NCBI GenBank assembly: GCA_964575675.1
Contig: CAZNRY010000016.1
Span: 1 to 35,135, forward strand
Direction of reading: 5' to 3'
DNA length: 35,135 nucleotides
Origin: CAZNRY01 sp964575675
GTDB taxonomy: Bacteria > Eisenbacteria > RBG-16-71-46 > CAIMUX01 > VGJL01
Position 1 is the first letter of the stretch; each line of letters starts with the position of its first letter. This document shows, in pieces, positions 15,333 through 23,844 of the stretch. Under the pieces are notes generated by a model. The model made no database searches. It was not told the DNA's origin and saw only the letters and a list, made by a program, of their open reading frames with translations. The position numbers and the translations under genes were made by a program.

Positions 15333-15527
15333 AACCCGGGGCGGCTCGAGGTCTTCGACGTTGCCGGGCGCCTCATTCGAACATTGGCTGCCGATGGCTC
15401 CCGTGCAACCCGGTTCGTCTGGGATGGCCGGACCGAGACGGGCTCCCCGGCACCGCCGGGCGTCTATCGCCTTCGTGGGCCGGGGGCGATGCGGGATCCG
15501 CGCGGAGGCCTGGTCAAGATCCGCTGA
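15333..15527 (+). pseudogene. Orphan FlgD-type Ig-like C-terminal domain (gene relic)
   Basis: This plus-strand frame encodes NPGRLEVFDVAGRLIRTLA, then FVWDGRTETGSPAPPGVYRL and a last LVKIR. That matches the final two thirds of the sorting domain found at the ends of the three large secreted proteins in this window. There is no signal peptide and no body upstream: the frame before Asn is unlike any secreted domain and has no ribosome binding site, and the first strand of the domain is missing. The end of the domain and its stop codon are intact. It is best read as the 3' remnant of a deleted or rearranged secreted-protein gene. Confidence 0.6.
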
Positions 15528-15575
15528 CCGGAAGGCGGCGCATCCCCTCGGATGGTCCTACTGGGGACCGGGGAG

Positions 15576-15941
15576 TCAGGAGGATAGGGCCGCCACGGCC
15601 TCCTCTTCCGTCGCGTGATCGCCGAGCAACTCGAGCATCTTCAGTACGTTGAGGATCACGCGTGCGCGAGTGGGGACCAACGCAAGGGTCATCTTTCCCC
15701 CCGCGTTCGTGAGCGACGTATAGCATGCGGCGAGAATTCCGACCCCCGCGCTGGTCACGTGCTCGACCCCTTCGATGTTGAGGACGATTTTCCTCTCTCC
15801 CTTCCGAACGCGCTGGGTGAACTCGTCGAGGAACGCGTACGACTCCGGGGTGTTCGAAAGAAGGCCTCGCAGGCGATAGATCGAAGCGCCCGCCTCGCTC
15901 CTCTCGACCCGCTCCACGGTCAGCTTGTCCCAGTGTCCCAT
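15576..15941 (-). CDS. STAS-domain protein (anti-anti-sigma factor type)
   Basis: The start is ATG 15941 (MGHWDKLTVE), preceded by AAAGGGG. The 121-residue product is a single STAS domain: YRLRGLLSN, then KIVLNIEGVEHVTSAGVGIL and a C-terminal helix ILNVLKMLELLG. Ser64 in the TSAGVG loop is where SpoIIAA/RsbV proteins are phosphorylated. In such systems a kinase inactivates the STAS protein and a PP2C phosphatase reactivates it, so that it can bind an anti-sigma factor. A PP2C phosphatase of the right class is at 9350-11026, but no anti-sigma kinase is in the window. It stands alone, with no close co-directional partner. Confidence 0.87.
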   Translation of the reverse strand: MGHWDKLTVERVERSEAGASIYRLRGLLSNTPESYAFLDEFTQRVRKGERKIVLNIEGVEHVTSAGVGILAACYTSLTNAGGKMTLALVPTRARVILNVLKMLELLGDHATEEEAVAALSS

Positions 15942-16359
15942 TTTCTGCTCGCCCCTTTCCGGTCTGCCTCCAGTTCGGGCTGGGCTGATTCTTGCCGAAA
16001 CGCCTGCCGCCGTCAATCGCGGGCCGTAGTCCGCGAAAACCCCTGTCCAACGGTCGGAGATAGGATTCGCCGTCCCGGTGACGTCTAGTTTGAGAGCGTT
16101 AGCCGGAAGGACATAAGTTCGTACTCGGAGCGGGGAGCCAGTTCAAGAACGCGGATACCCGCATCCGGCGTCTCGAATTCCCGCCGAGTAGGTAAGCAAG
16201 AGAGAGCGTTCAATTGTATTTCCCCTCGCCGCTGCCGCTCGAACCACGGAAAACCTGCCTCCGTGTCTCCGCGGACCAGGACCGCTGTGTATGATTCACT
16301 TGACGGCGGTCGGCGGGACCGGATGGAGTTCCCGGACCCGCCCGGCTTCGGCCATCCGG
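15942..16359. other. 418-bp intergenic gap
   Basis: Between the STAS gene and the end of the beta-helix gene I see only a minus-strand open frame (about 16085-16300), without start signal or family resemblance, and a hairpin next to the beta-helix gene. A promoter for the STAS gene must lie here, but no convincing -35/-10 pair was picked out. Confidence 0.5.
16312..16342 (-). terminator. Hairpin after the beta-helix gene
   Basis: GGCGGGACCGG (16312-16322) and CCGGACCCGCC (16332-16342) pair with one central mismatch around a 9-base loop, 18 bases past the stop of the minus-strand gene. No T-run follows. Confidence 0.4.
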
Positions 16360-18126
16360 CTACTCGATACGCACCAGCGTGACCGTCTCGAGGATCTTCC
16401 CGCCCTCGCGCGCCACGACCATGTAGATCCCGCTGGGGACAGGGCGACCGTTCGCATCGCGGCCGTTCCAAACAAGGGCCTCGGAGCCCACGCGCGACGA
16501 CCAGATCTTTCTTCCCGTGATGCTCCGGATCTCGATGGTCCGCGTTGAGCCCGGTGCGGAGCCGCGCCAGGCCGCCGGCAGGAGGACACGCACGTCACCC
16601 GGCGCGGGGTTCGGCGCCACGGACATGCGGGTCAGACCGGACGAGGCGTCGTGTCCGACGTCCGCCGTCAAACACCCCACCCCGTATGCGCCCACTTGCC
16701 CGCAGATCGGGTTCATCAGGGCGGCGCAGGGTGAGTTGTCTTGCAGTGCGTAGTCGTCGGTGTCCGGCGCGCAGAAGCGCGGATTGGCGAAGATGGGGTT
16801 AACGGCATTGTCGCAGTCGAACATGTCGTCCGGGACGTTCTCCCAGAAGTCGTTGCAGACGTTTTGCGGGACGCCGAAGGAGGGACAGTGCAGACCGCCT
16901 CCAGCTACTTCGGCCACATTCCTGTAGAAGATGCAGTTGCTGACCCGGGAGGACGACCCGGGACTGTGGAAGACGCCTCCCCCCTTCGGCGCATGATTGC
17001 CGGCAAACGTGCATCGGAGGATGAACGGGCCGGTCCCATAGCTCGGAGGGGACACGTAGACGCCGCCCCCGGCCTCCGTGGCGGTGTTGTCGAGGAACAG
17101 GTTCCCCTCAATATGCACGTCCGAGGCGTAGTTGACTGCGATTCCTCCGCCCCTTGTGCTCTCGTTGTCCCGGATGATGTTGTTCCGGATGGCCGGGTGA
17201 GCGGACTGGAGCAAGGCCACACCACCGCCGGGCGTGTAGCTCCCGTAGTACTCGCGCGAGGCGGCATTCCTGCCCCCCCGGATCGTGAAGCCTTCGATCA
17301 CCGTGGTCGATAGCGTGTAGTAGGCGTACACGACGCTCCCCCGCCGGCCCCCATCGAGAAACGTCGTCTGCGGTCCGTCATCCGACTTCAGAACGACGCC
17401 GGCGTGCTGGTCCATCAGGACGAGATTCTCGTAGTAGATGCCCGCCCCGACGAGGACAGTGTCTCCGGCGGTCGCGGCATCGAGCGCTTCCTGGATCGGC
17501 CGCGGACCGTACGGGACGATGGTGAAGGGGACGGAGAGAAGGAGCGGGTAGAAGAGCTCGGTGATTTTAAGCGTGCCGTAGGCCGTGTACGCCCCGGGAG
17601 AGGCTGGATACCCTTCGTCGGTGTGCTGACGCCAATCAAGGACATACTCCGCCGATTCCCCGGGTTCGATCTCAAGGCGCGTCTGCGTGTAATAGCAGCT
17701 CCAACCGGAGTGCCAAGTGCTCTCGCAACCCGCCTGCCCGGGACCGCAGGAATCGGGATAGACGCCGAACCATTCCTGGCAGGTCGACGCGAAAGTGAAA
17801 ACGGCCTGGGTGCTCCTGTAGTTGGTGATCCGATAGACCATGCGAACGGTGTCACCGAAGGTGAAGACGGTGCTCGGAAGCTCGAGGCGGTAGAGGATCG
17901 AGTCCGCCCAGAGCGTGTCGCAGGCGGTTCCTTCAAGAGTGGGTCTCACAGGGGTCACCGCGTCGCGGGCGAACACCGGTTGCACACGACGTATGTCGGC
18001 GTGAGCAGGAGCCGCCGCAAGCGTGCAGATGAGGAACAGTGCTGCGGCGGTGGTCGTGCGGGTGATGGACGCGGAGCGAGTTGACGAAGCTAGGAATGCA
18101 ACCGCGCCAGGACGGAGAAAGCTCAT
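16360..18126 (-). CDS. Secreted beta-helix protein with BsuPI-like and FlgD-type sorting domains
   Basis: The start is ATG 18126, with AGGAGG 8 bases upstream; the longer frame before it is not needed. The 588-residue product has a signal peptide (ending near LAAAPAHA). A domain similar to the BsuPI proteinase-inhibitor fold follows (about residues 60-175; STVFTFGDTVRMVYRITNYR, ESAEYVLDWRQ, SPGAYTAYGTL). Next is a right-handed parallel beta-helix (about 190-450; AIRNNIIRDNESTRGGGIAV, IEGNLFLDNTATEAGGGVYV, CTFAGNHAPKGGGVFHS). A FlgD Ig-like C-terminal domain ends it (APNPAPGDVRVLLP, ALVWNGRDANGRPVPSG, TLVRIE). Beta-helices of this kind occur in surface polysaccharide lyases and adhesins; no catalytic residues can be assigned. 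It is probably exported and surface-attached through the C-terminal domain. Confidence 0.88.
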   Translation of the reverse strand: MSFLRPGAVAFLASSTRSASITRTTTAAALFLICTLAAAPAHADIRRVQPVFARDAVTPVRPTLEGTACDTLWADSILYRLELPSTVFTFGDTVRMVYRITNYRSTQAVFTFASTCQEWFGVYPDSCGPGQAGCESTWHSGWSCYYTQTRLEIEPGESAEYVLDWRQHTDEGYPASPGAYTAYGTLKITELFYPLLLSVPFTIVPYGPRPIQEALDAATAGDTVLVGAGIYYENLVLMDQHAGVVLKSDDGPQTTFLDGGRRGSVVYAYYTLSTTVIEGFTIRGGRNAASREYYGSYTPGGGVALLQSAHPAIRNNIIRDNESTRGGGIAVNYASDVHIEGNLFLDNTATEAGGGVYVSPPSYGTGPFILRCTFAGNHAPKGGGVFHSPGSSSRVSNCIFYRNVAEVAGGGLHCPSFGVPQNVCNDFWENVPDDMFDCDNAVNPIFANPRFCAPDTDDYALQDNSPCAALMNPICGQVGAYGVGCLTADVGHDASSGLTRMSVAPNPAPGDVRVLLPAAWRGSAPGSTRTIEIRSITGRKIWSSRVGSEALVWNGRDANGRPVPSGIYMVVAREGGKILETVTLVRIE

Positions 18127-18412
18127 GGCGAAGCCCTCCTGAGTGCCCGGCAGAACCGTCCGTTCAAGGCGGACGAAGACACGGAAGACCTGCGGCCTCC
18201 GCGCACGATAATGATAGACTCGTTCCCATTGTTCGTGGAAGCGATTACCGGACAACAGGTGGGTCTTGATCCGGCTCACCGAAACCGTGATCAGGCAGAA
18301 TTGAGGAGCGGGAAAGAGAGAATGGTCCGACAAGGGTCTCGTCCGGGGAGCCAGAAACGCATCGTAGGAACTCGCGTGGCGAGAGTGGTCGACTGCTACC
18401 GGCGTGCGTCAC

Positions 18413-18643
18413 TCAGCCCGGTCCACCCAGGGTCCAGACCTCGCGTCCGCCCTTGAGGTGCTTCTTGTGGATCTTCACGTCGTCGGTACCCTCGGCCTCG
18501 GCAATGGAGAAGAGCTCGGCGACGTCCTCGGGGCTGCCGTCGCAGAATCCCATGGGCCGCGGATTGTTCGGCAGGTTGAGCTGGACCTTGAACTCGCCTC
18601 GGTCCCAGCGGGTCTGCGTGGCGTTGTCGTACGGGTGGATCAT
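18413..18643 (-). CDS. Small hypothetical protein (76 residues)
   Basis: The frame starts at ATG 18643 with an excellent ribosome binding site (AGGAGGG six bases upstream), which is the main reason to believe it. The product (MIHPYDNATQTRWDRGEFKV at the N-terminus) is soluble and charged, with one Cys in MGFCDGSPEDVAELF and a basic stretch KIHKKHLKGG. It has no signal peptide or membrane segment, and I recognise no family. It stands alone upstream (in its own direction) of the beta-helix gene, 286 bases apart. Confidence 0.65.
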   Translation of the reverse strand: MIHPYDNATQTRWDRGEFKVQLNLPNNPRPMGFCDGSPEDVAELFSIAEAEGTDDVKIHKKHLKGGREVWTLGGPG

Positions 18644-18789
18644 GGGTTGTCCCTCCTGAAGACTCCGTCGCCCCTAAAACTGTAGCAGTTACGCCGGTGC
18701 CGACGCACCCGCCCACCCCGTGGTCCAGGGTGAACTGGAGGCCTGAACCGTCCCAGGTTCTCCGGAGCTCTTGCTACGTGACTCCGGCT

Positions 18790-19500
18790 GCACGGCGCAA
18801 ACTCCACAACGGCATGACCTCTGGTGCCTACGTGGGCCTCGGCGCCGGCATCGCTTTCTTCGGGGCGAACCATGCACCCACGACTTCGACGGAGTGTGGC
18901 TTCGGGAGGATCATGGGATCGAGTGGGATGGCTGCGGAGCAAGGAGTTCCTGGAGGCCGGGAAGTGCCGGCTGATGGGGGATGCGGTAGGAATACCAGAT
19001 CTCGCGGGACAAGGATCCCTGATGTCACGCACCAGGTCTGGGAAGACCGGACCCCGGAGTGGACGGTTCGCGAACTCGCGTCCTCCCGGATTCCAGGTAA
19101 CTGTAGCAGCGGCAATCTAGACGGGGGTTTCTGGAAGGCACAATGGAGAGTCACCACTTGGCTGCGAGTTATTCGGCGATCTTGCCCTAACCCCACTCGG
19201 GACGGTCACGAGAGATGCGCTGGTGCGACATGGCAGCCTGAATCCTTGGCGGTGCAGGGATGATGGTCTCGGGCTAGACGATGATGAGCGGGCGGGTCCA
19301 GTCAGGCCTGCGCCTGCGGAGGACGACCCAGAAGACGCGGTCCCCGGTTCGAAGCTGGGCACGTTTCTGAGACCGTTGGCAGATGGTGAGTTGCTGGCGC
19401 AGGGCGGCGTGATCGCAGCTTGTTCCCGATCCCGCTGGCCCCCGAAGGTCGATGTGCGTCAGCAGTGACCGCCTGGGTGAACGAGGTATGGTCTCCACGA
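18790..19500 (-). pseudogene. Decayed integrase-type (DDE, IS481/IS3-like) transposase
   Basis: The minus-strand translation contains ALRQQLTICQRSQKRAQL and GDRVFWVVLRRRRPDWTRPL, then IIV, a stop, PETII and, after a frameshift, HRQGFRLP. This is the typical N-terminal helix-turn-helix region and linker of integrase-core transposases (ALRHQL...DRLFW, LIIVKPETVIAWHRKGFRL). Further on RPEWG, stop, GKIAE, stop, LAAKW resembles the next conserved block, and fragments such as MPAPRPT may be the C-terminus. Several stops and shifts break the frame and the catalytic core is not readable, so the element is dead. Ends are approximate. Confidence 0.65.
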
Positions 19501-19769
19501 TTCCAACGGCGTAGGATCGCCCGAGAGGCAGCTGGACCCGGCGGCGAGATGGATCGTTCTCGACCCGGCCGTCGGATGGGGTGTATAGAAGGCACGGGGT
19601 GAGGGGCGTTCGTTCTTCCTATCGGCTTGCGAAGTTCTTTTGGTAGACGGCACTCCGTCATGGGTGGAGGATCTTGCCATCCTCGAGGGAGTTTATTCTG
19701 TCCCCCTCGGGACCGCCCCGCTCTCTGCCCCGCAGGGTTGAAGGGTGCACATTCAGATGAGGATTCTAG
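19501..19769. other. Region between the transposase relic and the flavoprotein gene
   Basis: No gene is supported here. Short minus-strand frames are low in family-like content and may be the upstream part of the dead insertion sequence. The leader of the flavoprotein gene, with GAGGA before its ATG, is at the right end. Confidence 0.4.
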
Positions 19770-20855
19770 ATGGTCAACACGCTCAGGCCGCTCCGCATCG
19801 GCGATCTGACCGCCCGTGTACCGATTGTTCAGGGCGGTATGGGGGTCGGGATCTCGCTGTCCGGCCTGGCCTCCGCGGTTGCGAACGAGGGAGGAATCGG
19901 GGTGATCGCCTCCGCCGGGATCGGCATGACGGAACCCGATTTCTATACGGACTACGCCGAAGCCAACCTGCGCGCTCTGCGCAGGGAGATTCGCAAGGCC
20001 CGGGCGGCCACGCACGGCATTCTCGGCCTGAACATCATGGTAGCGGTCTCGAACTACGCCGACATCGCGCGCACGGCCATTGAAGAGAAAATCGATGTCA
20101 TCTTCTCGGGCGCCGGCCTGCCGCTCAACCTGCCGCAGTATCGCGACCAGGACACGCGCACCAAGTTGGTGCCGATTGTCTCCTCGGGGCGCGCGGCAGC
20201 CCTGCTCTGCAAGCGGTGGACGACGCGATTCGACTACCCGCCCGATGCTCTAGTGGTGGAAGGACCGCGCGCAGGCGGTCACCTTGGATTCACGCTGGAG
20301 CAGATTGCCGATCCGGCCTTTGCCCTCGAACGACTGGTGCCGGAAGTGATCGAGGCGGTGCGGCCGTTTGCCGACGCGGCTGGGAAGGCCATCCCCATCA
20401 TCGCCGCGGGGGGAGTCTATACCGGTGCGGACATCCGCCGTTTCCTGGACTTGGGCGCCGGAGGCGTGCAGATGGCCACGCGCTTCGTGACTACCCATGA
20501 GTGTGATGCTTCCGAGGCGTTCAAGCAGACCTATCTCGACGCCAAGGAAGAGGATATCGTGATCATCAAGAGTCCGGTCGGGATGCCGGGGCGCGCCATC
20601 CGCAACCAGTTCATCGAAGCGATCAATCGCGGGGAAAAGCAGCCGTACCAGTGCCCCTATCACTGCATCATTACCTGTGATTTCGAGAATACCCCGTACT
20701 GCATCGCGCTGGCGCTGATCAACGCGCAAAGGGGCATTCTCACCCAAGGGTTCTCCTTTGCCGGGGCCAACGCCTACCGCACGACGGCCATCGTTTCGGT
20801 GAAGGAACTGATGCACACGCTGGTGCGGGAGTACGACGAGGCGACGGCCGGGTAG
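19770..20855 (+). CDS. Nitronate monooxygenase / 2-nitropropane dioxygenase family flavoprotein
   Basis: The 361-residue product has the TIM-barrel FMN signature of the family: PIVQGGMGVGISLSGLA at the N-terminus, the phosphate-binding region ALVVEGPRAGGHLGF, and PIIAAGGVYTGADIRRFLDL followed by GAGGVQMATRF. The family oxidises nitronates or, as FabK, reduces enoyl-ACP. This protein belongs to the longer subgroup with a Cys-rich segment (PYQCPYHCIITC, PYC), whose substrate is less clear. Cytoplasmic. The ATG at 19770 follows GAGGA. The gene stands alone behind a dead transposase, so acquisition by transfer is possible. Confidence 0.88.
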   Translation: MVNTLRPLRIGDLTARVPIVQGGMGVGISLSGLASAVANEGGIGVIASAGIGMTEPDFYTDYAEANLRALRREIRKARAATHGILGLNIMVAVSNYADIARTAIEEKIDVIFSGAGLPLNLPQYRDQDTRTKLVPIVSSGRAAALLCKRWTTRFDYPPDALVVEGPRAGGHLGFTLEQIADPAFALERLVPEVIEAVRPFADAAGKAIPIIAAGGVYTGADIRRFLDLGAGGVQMATRFVTTHECDASEAFKQTYLDAKEEDIVIIKSPVGMPGRAIRNQFIEAINRGEKQPYQCPYHCIITCDFENTPYCIALALINAQRGILTQGFSFAGANAYRTTAIVSVKELMHTLVREYDEATAG

Positions 20856-20954
20856 GAGGACTCCCTAACACCGTTCGGTCAAGGCTGCAGGTTCACATCC
20901 CTCGCGAGTGCTTGATAACGGGGGTCCGATCTTCCCCCGAGGCGGCCCACCCCT

Positions 20955-20960
20955 TATAAT
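20955..20960 (+). promoter_or_regulatory. Consensus -10 box before the FmdB-like gene
   Basis: A perfect TATAAT lies 31 bases before ATG 20992. The base run 17 upstream (TTCCCC) is a poor -35. Just upstream GGGGG (20920-20924) and CCCCC (20934-20938) could form a weak terminator-like hairpin for the preceding gene. Confidence 0.4.
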
Positions 20961-20991
20961 CGAGGCGGGCCAAGTGGAGAGGAGGAATGGA

Positions 20992-21156
20992 ATGCCGGAG
21001 TATGCTTATCGGTGCGCAGCCTGCGGAAAGAGCTTTGCCAAGACGATGGGAATCATGAAACACGAAACGGCAAAGGTGTCATGCCCCAAGTGTTCCTCAA
21101 AAAGGGTCCGCCAGCAGATTGCTCGGTTTGCGGCGATCACGAAGAAGAAGAGCTAA
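20992..21156 (+). CDS. FmdB-type zinc ribbon protein
   Basis: The 54-residue product starts at ATG 20992 behind GAGGAGG. It has the FmdB zinc-ribbon pattern: MPEYAYRCAACGKSF (paired Cys), then SCPKCSSKRVRQQ (second pair), and a basic tail ending KKKS. The family is small, cytoplasmic and putatively regulatory, with unproven function. It is monocistronic, with a TATAAT box upstream and a hairpin downstream. Confidence 0.88.
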   Translation: MPEYAYRCAACGKSFAKTMGIMKHETAKVSCPKCSSKRVRQQIARFAAITKKKS

Positions 21157-21256
21157 GGCGTCCCTCCTACAAGCTTCGTTCTCGTCGGCCTGGTCGACGT
21201 ACCTGCAATCATGGCAGCCCGGACGGGGTTTGCGCGGAGTACGGAGCTCGTAAGCG

Positions 21257-21295
21257 GAGGGCGACCGCCCTCTCACGATTGCAGCGGTCGCCCTC
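21257..21295. terminator. Bidirectional terminator hairpin between convergent genes
   Basis: GAGGGCGACCGC (21257-21268) and GCGGTCGCCCTC (21284-21295) form a perfect 12-bp stem with a 15-base loop, between the FmdB-like gene (ends 21156) and the convergent metalloprotease gene (ends 21313). Confidence 0.6.
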
Positions 21296-21312
21296 AGGGA
21301 GCAATCACCGCG

Positions 21313-23373
21313 TCACCTTACGACAATCAGCTTCCTCTCGCTGATCCGCGCGGCCGTGACCAACCGAGCCAGATAAGCTCCGGATGCAACGCGATGACCC
21401 TCGGTGTCACGCCCATCCCAGTATAGGGTGTGCTCTCCTGCGGGTAGGACACGCTCCAGAATCGTCGCCACGCGGCTCCCACACACACTGTGAATCGATA
21501 GACCGACCCGACCTTCGCCCGTTGTGAGGAAGCGGATCGTCGTATTGTCCTTGAATGGGTTCGGCGCGTTCATAAGAATTCGGTCGCTATCGACGGCGAT
21601 ATCCGCTTCCTCTTCGACGCCGACCGGCACCCAGCTCCGCGCAGCGATTCTCTCCTCCACCATCCCCTCGATCTCTGCCCAAAAAGCATCGTCAATCGGG
21701 AAGCCATACTCGGTCGCGAAGAAGCCCCGCAGATCTTCACCGGCCGAGACGCTGACCGCTGCGACGAACCAGGTCGCCTGCTTCTCTTTCGTGTCGATCG
21801 TCACGGGCAATGGGGCATCCGGCGGCAGAAAAGTGCTGAACAGGTCGAACCAAAGATCCATGCCGTACTGGTCGTGCAATTCCAGGAGAATGCCGTCGAG
21901 GACGTTGGCGTCCATCGTGTCATAGTCAGGTCCGGCGTTCTTGTAGTTGACGAGATCCTGCCGCCAAACGGATTCGTAGTTGCTGAAGTGCTGCTCGATG
22001 TCGTTGAGGGCCATGGGTCCCAGCCCTTGCGGCTTGGCCAATACCATATGCCGGGACCACGTCGCGGCCAGCGATGCGAGACCCTCACTGTAGGCGGCGT
22101 TGTGCGGACCTGACGGTCCCATGCAGAAGAGATTGAACGCGTAGCAGGCGGATGTGAAATTGTGACCCATCTCGTGCCAAAGTACGAACCACTGCGGGAC
22201 GCGATTGGCCGGATCGTTCACGATGTAGCAGCTGTTGTGGACCGGCACGCCATAGAGCCACCCCAAGCGGATCGGATTGCCGCTCGCACCGCAAACGGAC
22301 GTCTCCGGATCGTTCGCCACGTCGAGAACGAAGTACTCCATCCCGCCGCTCGTCGGAACGGTCCCGACCCCGATCGCTTGGGCCAGGTAAGCGCGTTCCG
22401 TCGCACCCACAATCTCGTAGTCCTCCGTGATCGCTTCGAGATTCACCCCCTCGATCATCGGCGGGACCCAGAAGGTCACGTGCTGGGACGGGTAACTTTG
22501 GTGCGTGACGCCGACGTCGATCGAGTTCACCCGGATCACCGAAAAGTTGTCGGCCATGAGTCCGTCGGCCCAAACCTCGATGTATGGCGTCTGCCAGTGG
22601 AACTCAGGCGGGACGATCGCCGTGACAAGCCCCGTCTGATCTACTGTCGCGACCGCATCGTTGGTGCTGTGGTAGGTTATGACATGTTCCTCGTTCGGCA
22701 GGATCGCGCCGCCGGCATCCCGGATCACGACATCGATCTGCCCGGTCTCCGGGCCCGTGGGACACAGCTCCAGGATCGGAGTCGTCACCGTGACGCGCGC
22801 CGGGGGCGTGTAGGGAAGTGTTTCGCTGTAGGTCACGATCGTATCAGGGTTGCCCGGGACGTACCCTCCGTTCGAGATCCCGAACGATGCACAGCGCCAA
22901 TCGAAGTCGGCGGGGCTGGCGATCTGCGACAGCCAGATCGTGATAGAGATCGTGTTGCCCGCGATGACGACGGTCCCTACTCCGCCCCCGGGTTCGCCCC
23001 CGGTCACATCAACGAAGCCGCCACCATAGACCTGGCCGACGACCGCCCTGACGTTGAACTCGCTGCCGAGCGTTCCGTGAGGTTGACCCGTGGCACCATT
23101 CTCATCGGTGTCGATGAACCACAGGTAGGTCAAGACATCTTCGGGGTTGGGCAGCGAGGTCGGGATCGCTCCGCGGGCTTCAATGGTGAAGGTCAGTTGG
23201 CCGCCCGCCTGCTCGATCTTCGCCGAGACGATGTCGAGATGTGCCAGGATGGATTCATGCTGCGGGTCGGTCTGCTGTCCGATGATCGTCGCTGCTGAGG
23301 CGCACGCGGGGATCAGAGCAGCCGCAAGAACGACCAGAACCCGGGCGAGAATGCCGATTGAACGGAGGAACAT
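21313..23373 (-). CDS. Secreted zinc metalloprotease (M60-like) with FlgD-type sorting domain
   Basis: The 686-residue product has a signal peptide (to about residue 28), then a beta-rich N-terminal region and an Ig/Big-like domain (about 200-285; HVITYHSTNDAVATVDQTGL). The protease domain has WHEMGHNF (His400, Glu401, His404) and Glu430 in AAYSEGLASLAATW as likely third zinc ligand. The spacing of 25 residues fits the HExxH-X(8-28)-E pattern of M60/enhancin-like gluzincins, which often act on glycoproteins. The C-terminus is a FlgD Ig-like domain (APNPFKDNTTIRFL, TLYWDGRDTEGHRV, ASGAYLARL, KLIVVR). AAGGGGG precedes ATG 23373. It is probably exported and cell-surface bound; family placement beyond gluzincin is moderate. 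Confidence 0.88.
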   Translation of the reverse strand: MFLRSIGILARVLVVLAAALIPACASAATIIGQQTDPQHESILAHLDIVSAKIEQAGGQLTFTIEARGAIPTSLPNPEDVLTYLWFIDTDENGATGQPHGTLGSEFNVRAVVGQVYGGGFVDVTGGEPGGGVGTVVIAGNTISITIWLSQIASPADFDWRCASFGISNGGYVPGNPDTIVTYSETLPYTPPARVTVTTPILELCPTGPETGQIDVVIRDAGGAILPNEEHVITYHSTNDAVATVDQTGLVTAIVPPEFHWQTPYIEVWADGLMADNFSVIRVNSIDVGVTHQSYPSQHVTFWVPPMIEGVNLEAITEDYEIVGATERAYLAQAIGVGTVPTSGGMEYFVLDVANDPETSVCGASGNPIRLGWLYGVPVHNSCYIVNDPANRVPQWFVLWHEMGHNFTSACYAFNLFCMGPSGPHNAAYSEGLASLAATWSRHMVLAKPQGLGPMALNDIEQHFSNYESVWRQDLVNYKNAGPDYDTMDANVLDGILLELHDQYGMDLWFDLFSTFLPPDAPLPVTIDTKEKQATWFVAAVSVSAGEDLRGFFATEYGFPIDDAFWAEIEGMVEERIAARSWVPVGVEEEADIAVDSDRILMNAPNPFKDNTTIRFLTTGEGRVGLSIHSVCGSRVATILERVLPAGEHTLYWDGRDTEGHRVASGAYLARLVTAARISERKLIVVR

Positions 23374-23611
23374 CGGCGACCCCCTTTCAGGGCGGTTCTT
23401 CCTTATTGCGGAGAAGATGCTAGCACAGCCCGGCGGATCGCGCTATCGAGAATGCCCGTCCCTTCTGTAAACCTCGTCCACGCCTTGGCACGAAGGGGGA
23501 AACGCCGAACGCAGCCAAAGGTCCCGTCTGACGTAATCACAAGCGTGACAGCGCCAACGGGGTTCACGAGAGAGACATCGGGTGCAACTCCCCGAAAACC
23601 CCCGTAACACC

Positions 23612-23800
23612 GGGGTCCCCGATGAACGAAGCGAGAAACTCAACGAATGTGGGCGTCCGATCATGCTACATTGACCACCGCCGAAGGCCATGGATCTGCT
23701 GGAACCGCGGGGCCAAGTGATCGAGCGGGCGGTAAGCCGCATGACCCAAGGAGACTTCGGGTTTCGGGAACTACGGGCTCCGTTGGAAAGCGGGCCACAC
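23612..23800 (-). pseudogene. 5'-end relic of an insertion sequence (related to 33582-33905)
   Basis: This stretch aligns over most of its length with 33715-33905 (for example GCCGAAGGCCATGGATCTGC in both). On the minus strand it encodes PTFVEFLASFIGDPG, matching the N-terminal PTLLEFLDSSFRDPL of the transposase fragment at 33582-33758. The start codon has become ACG and similarity stops soon after, so only the IS end and the first codons survive. The rest of the gap (23374-23611) shows no gene. Confidence 0.5.
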
Positions 23801-23844
23801 CGTCGACGGGCGCGGCCTACCTTCCCGGAGGTCAGTCCCAGAGC

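Noticed and set aside
16085..16471. Minus-strand frame overlapping the end of the beta-helix gene
   Set aside because: It overlaps the sorting-domain codons in another frame and has no start signal; the part beyond the gene resembles nothing.
18697..19263. Plus-strand frame of about 190 codons over the transposase relic
   Set aside because: It has no ribosome binding site or family resemblance; the minus strand has recognisable transposase pieces broken by stops.
20888..20902. tRNA T-arm-like GGTTCACATCC
   Set aside because: The T-loop is not canonical, and no acceptor stem, D-arm or anticodon arm can be folded around it.
22162..23298. Plus-strand frame opposite the metalloprotease
   Set aside because: It is Arg/Asp/Val-rich antisense of a clear secreted protease and has no start signal.
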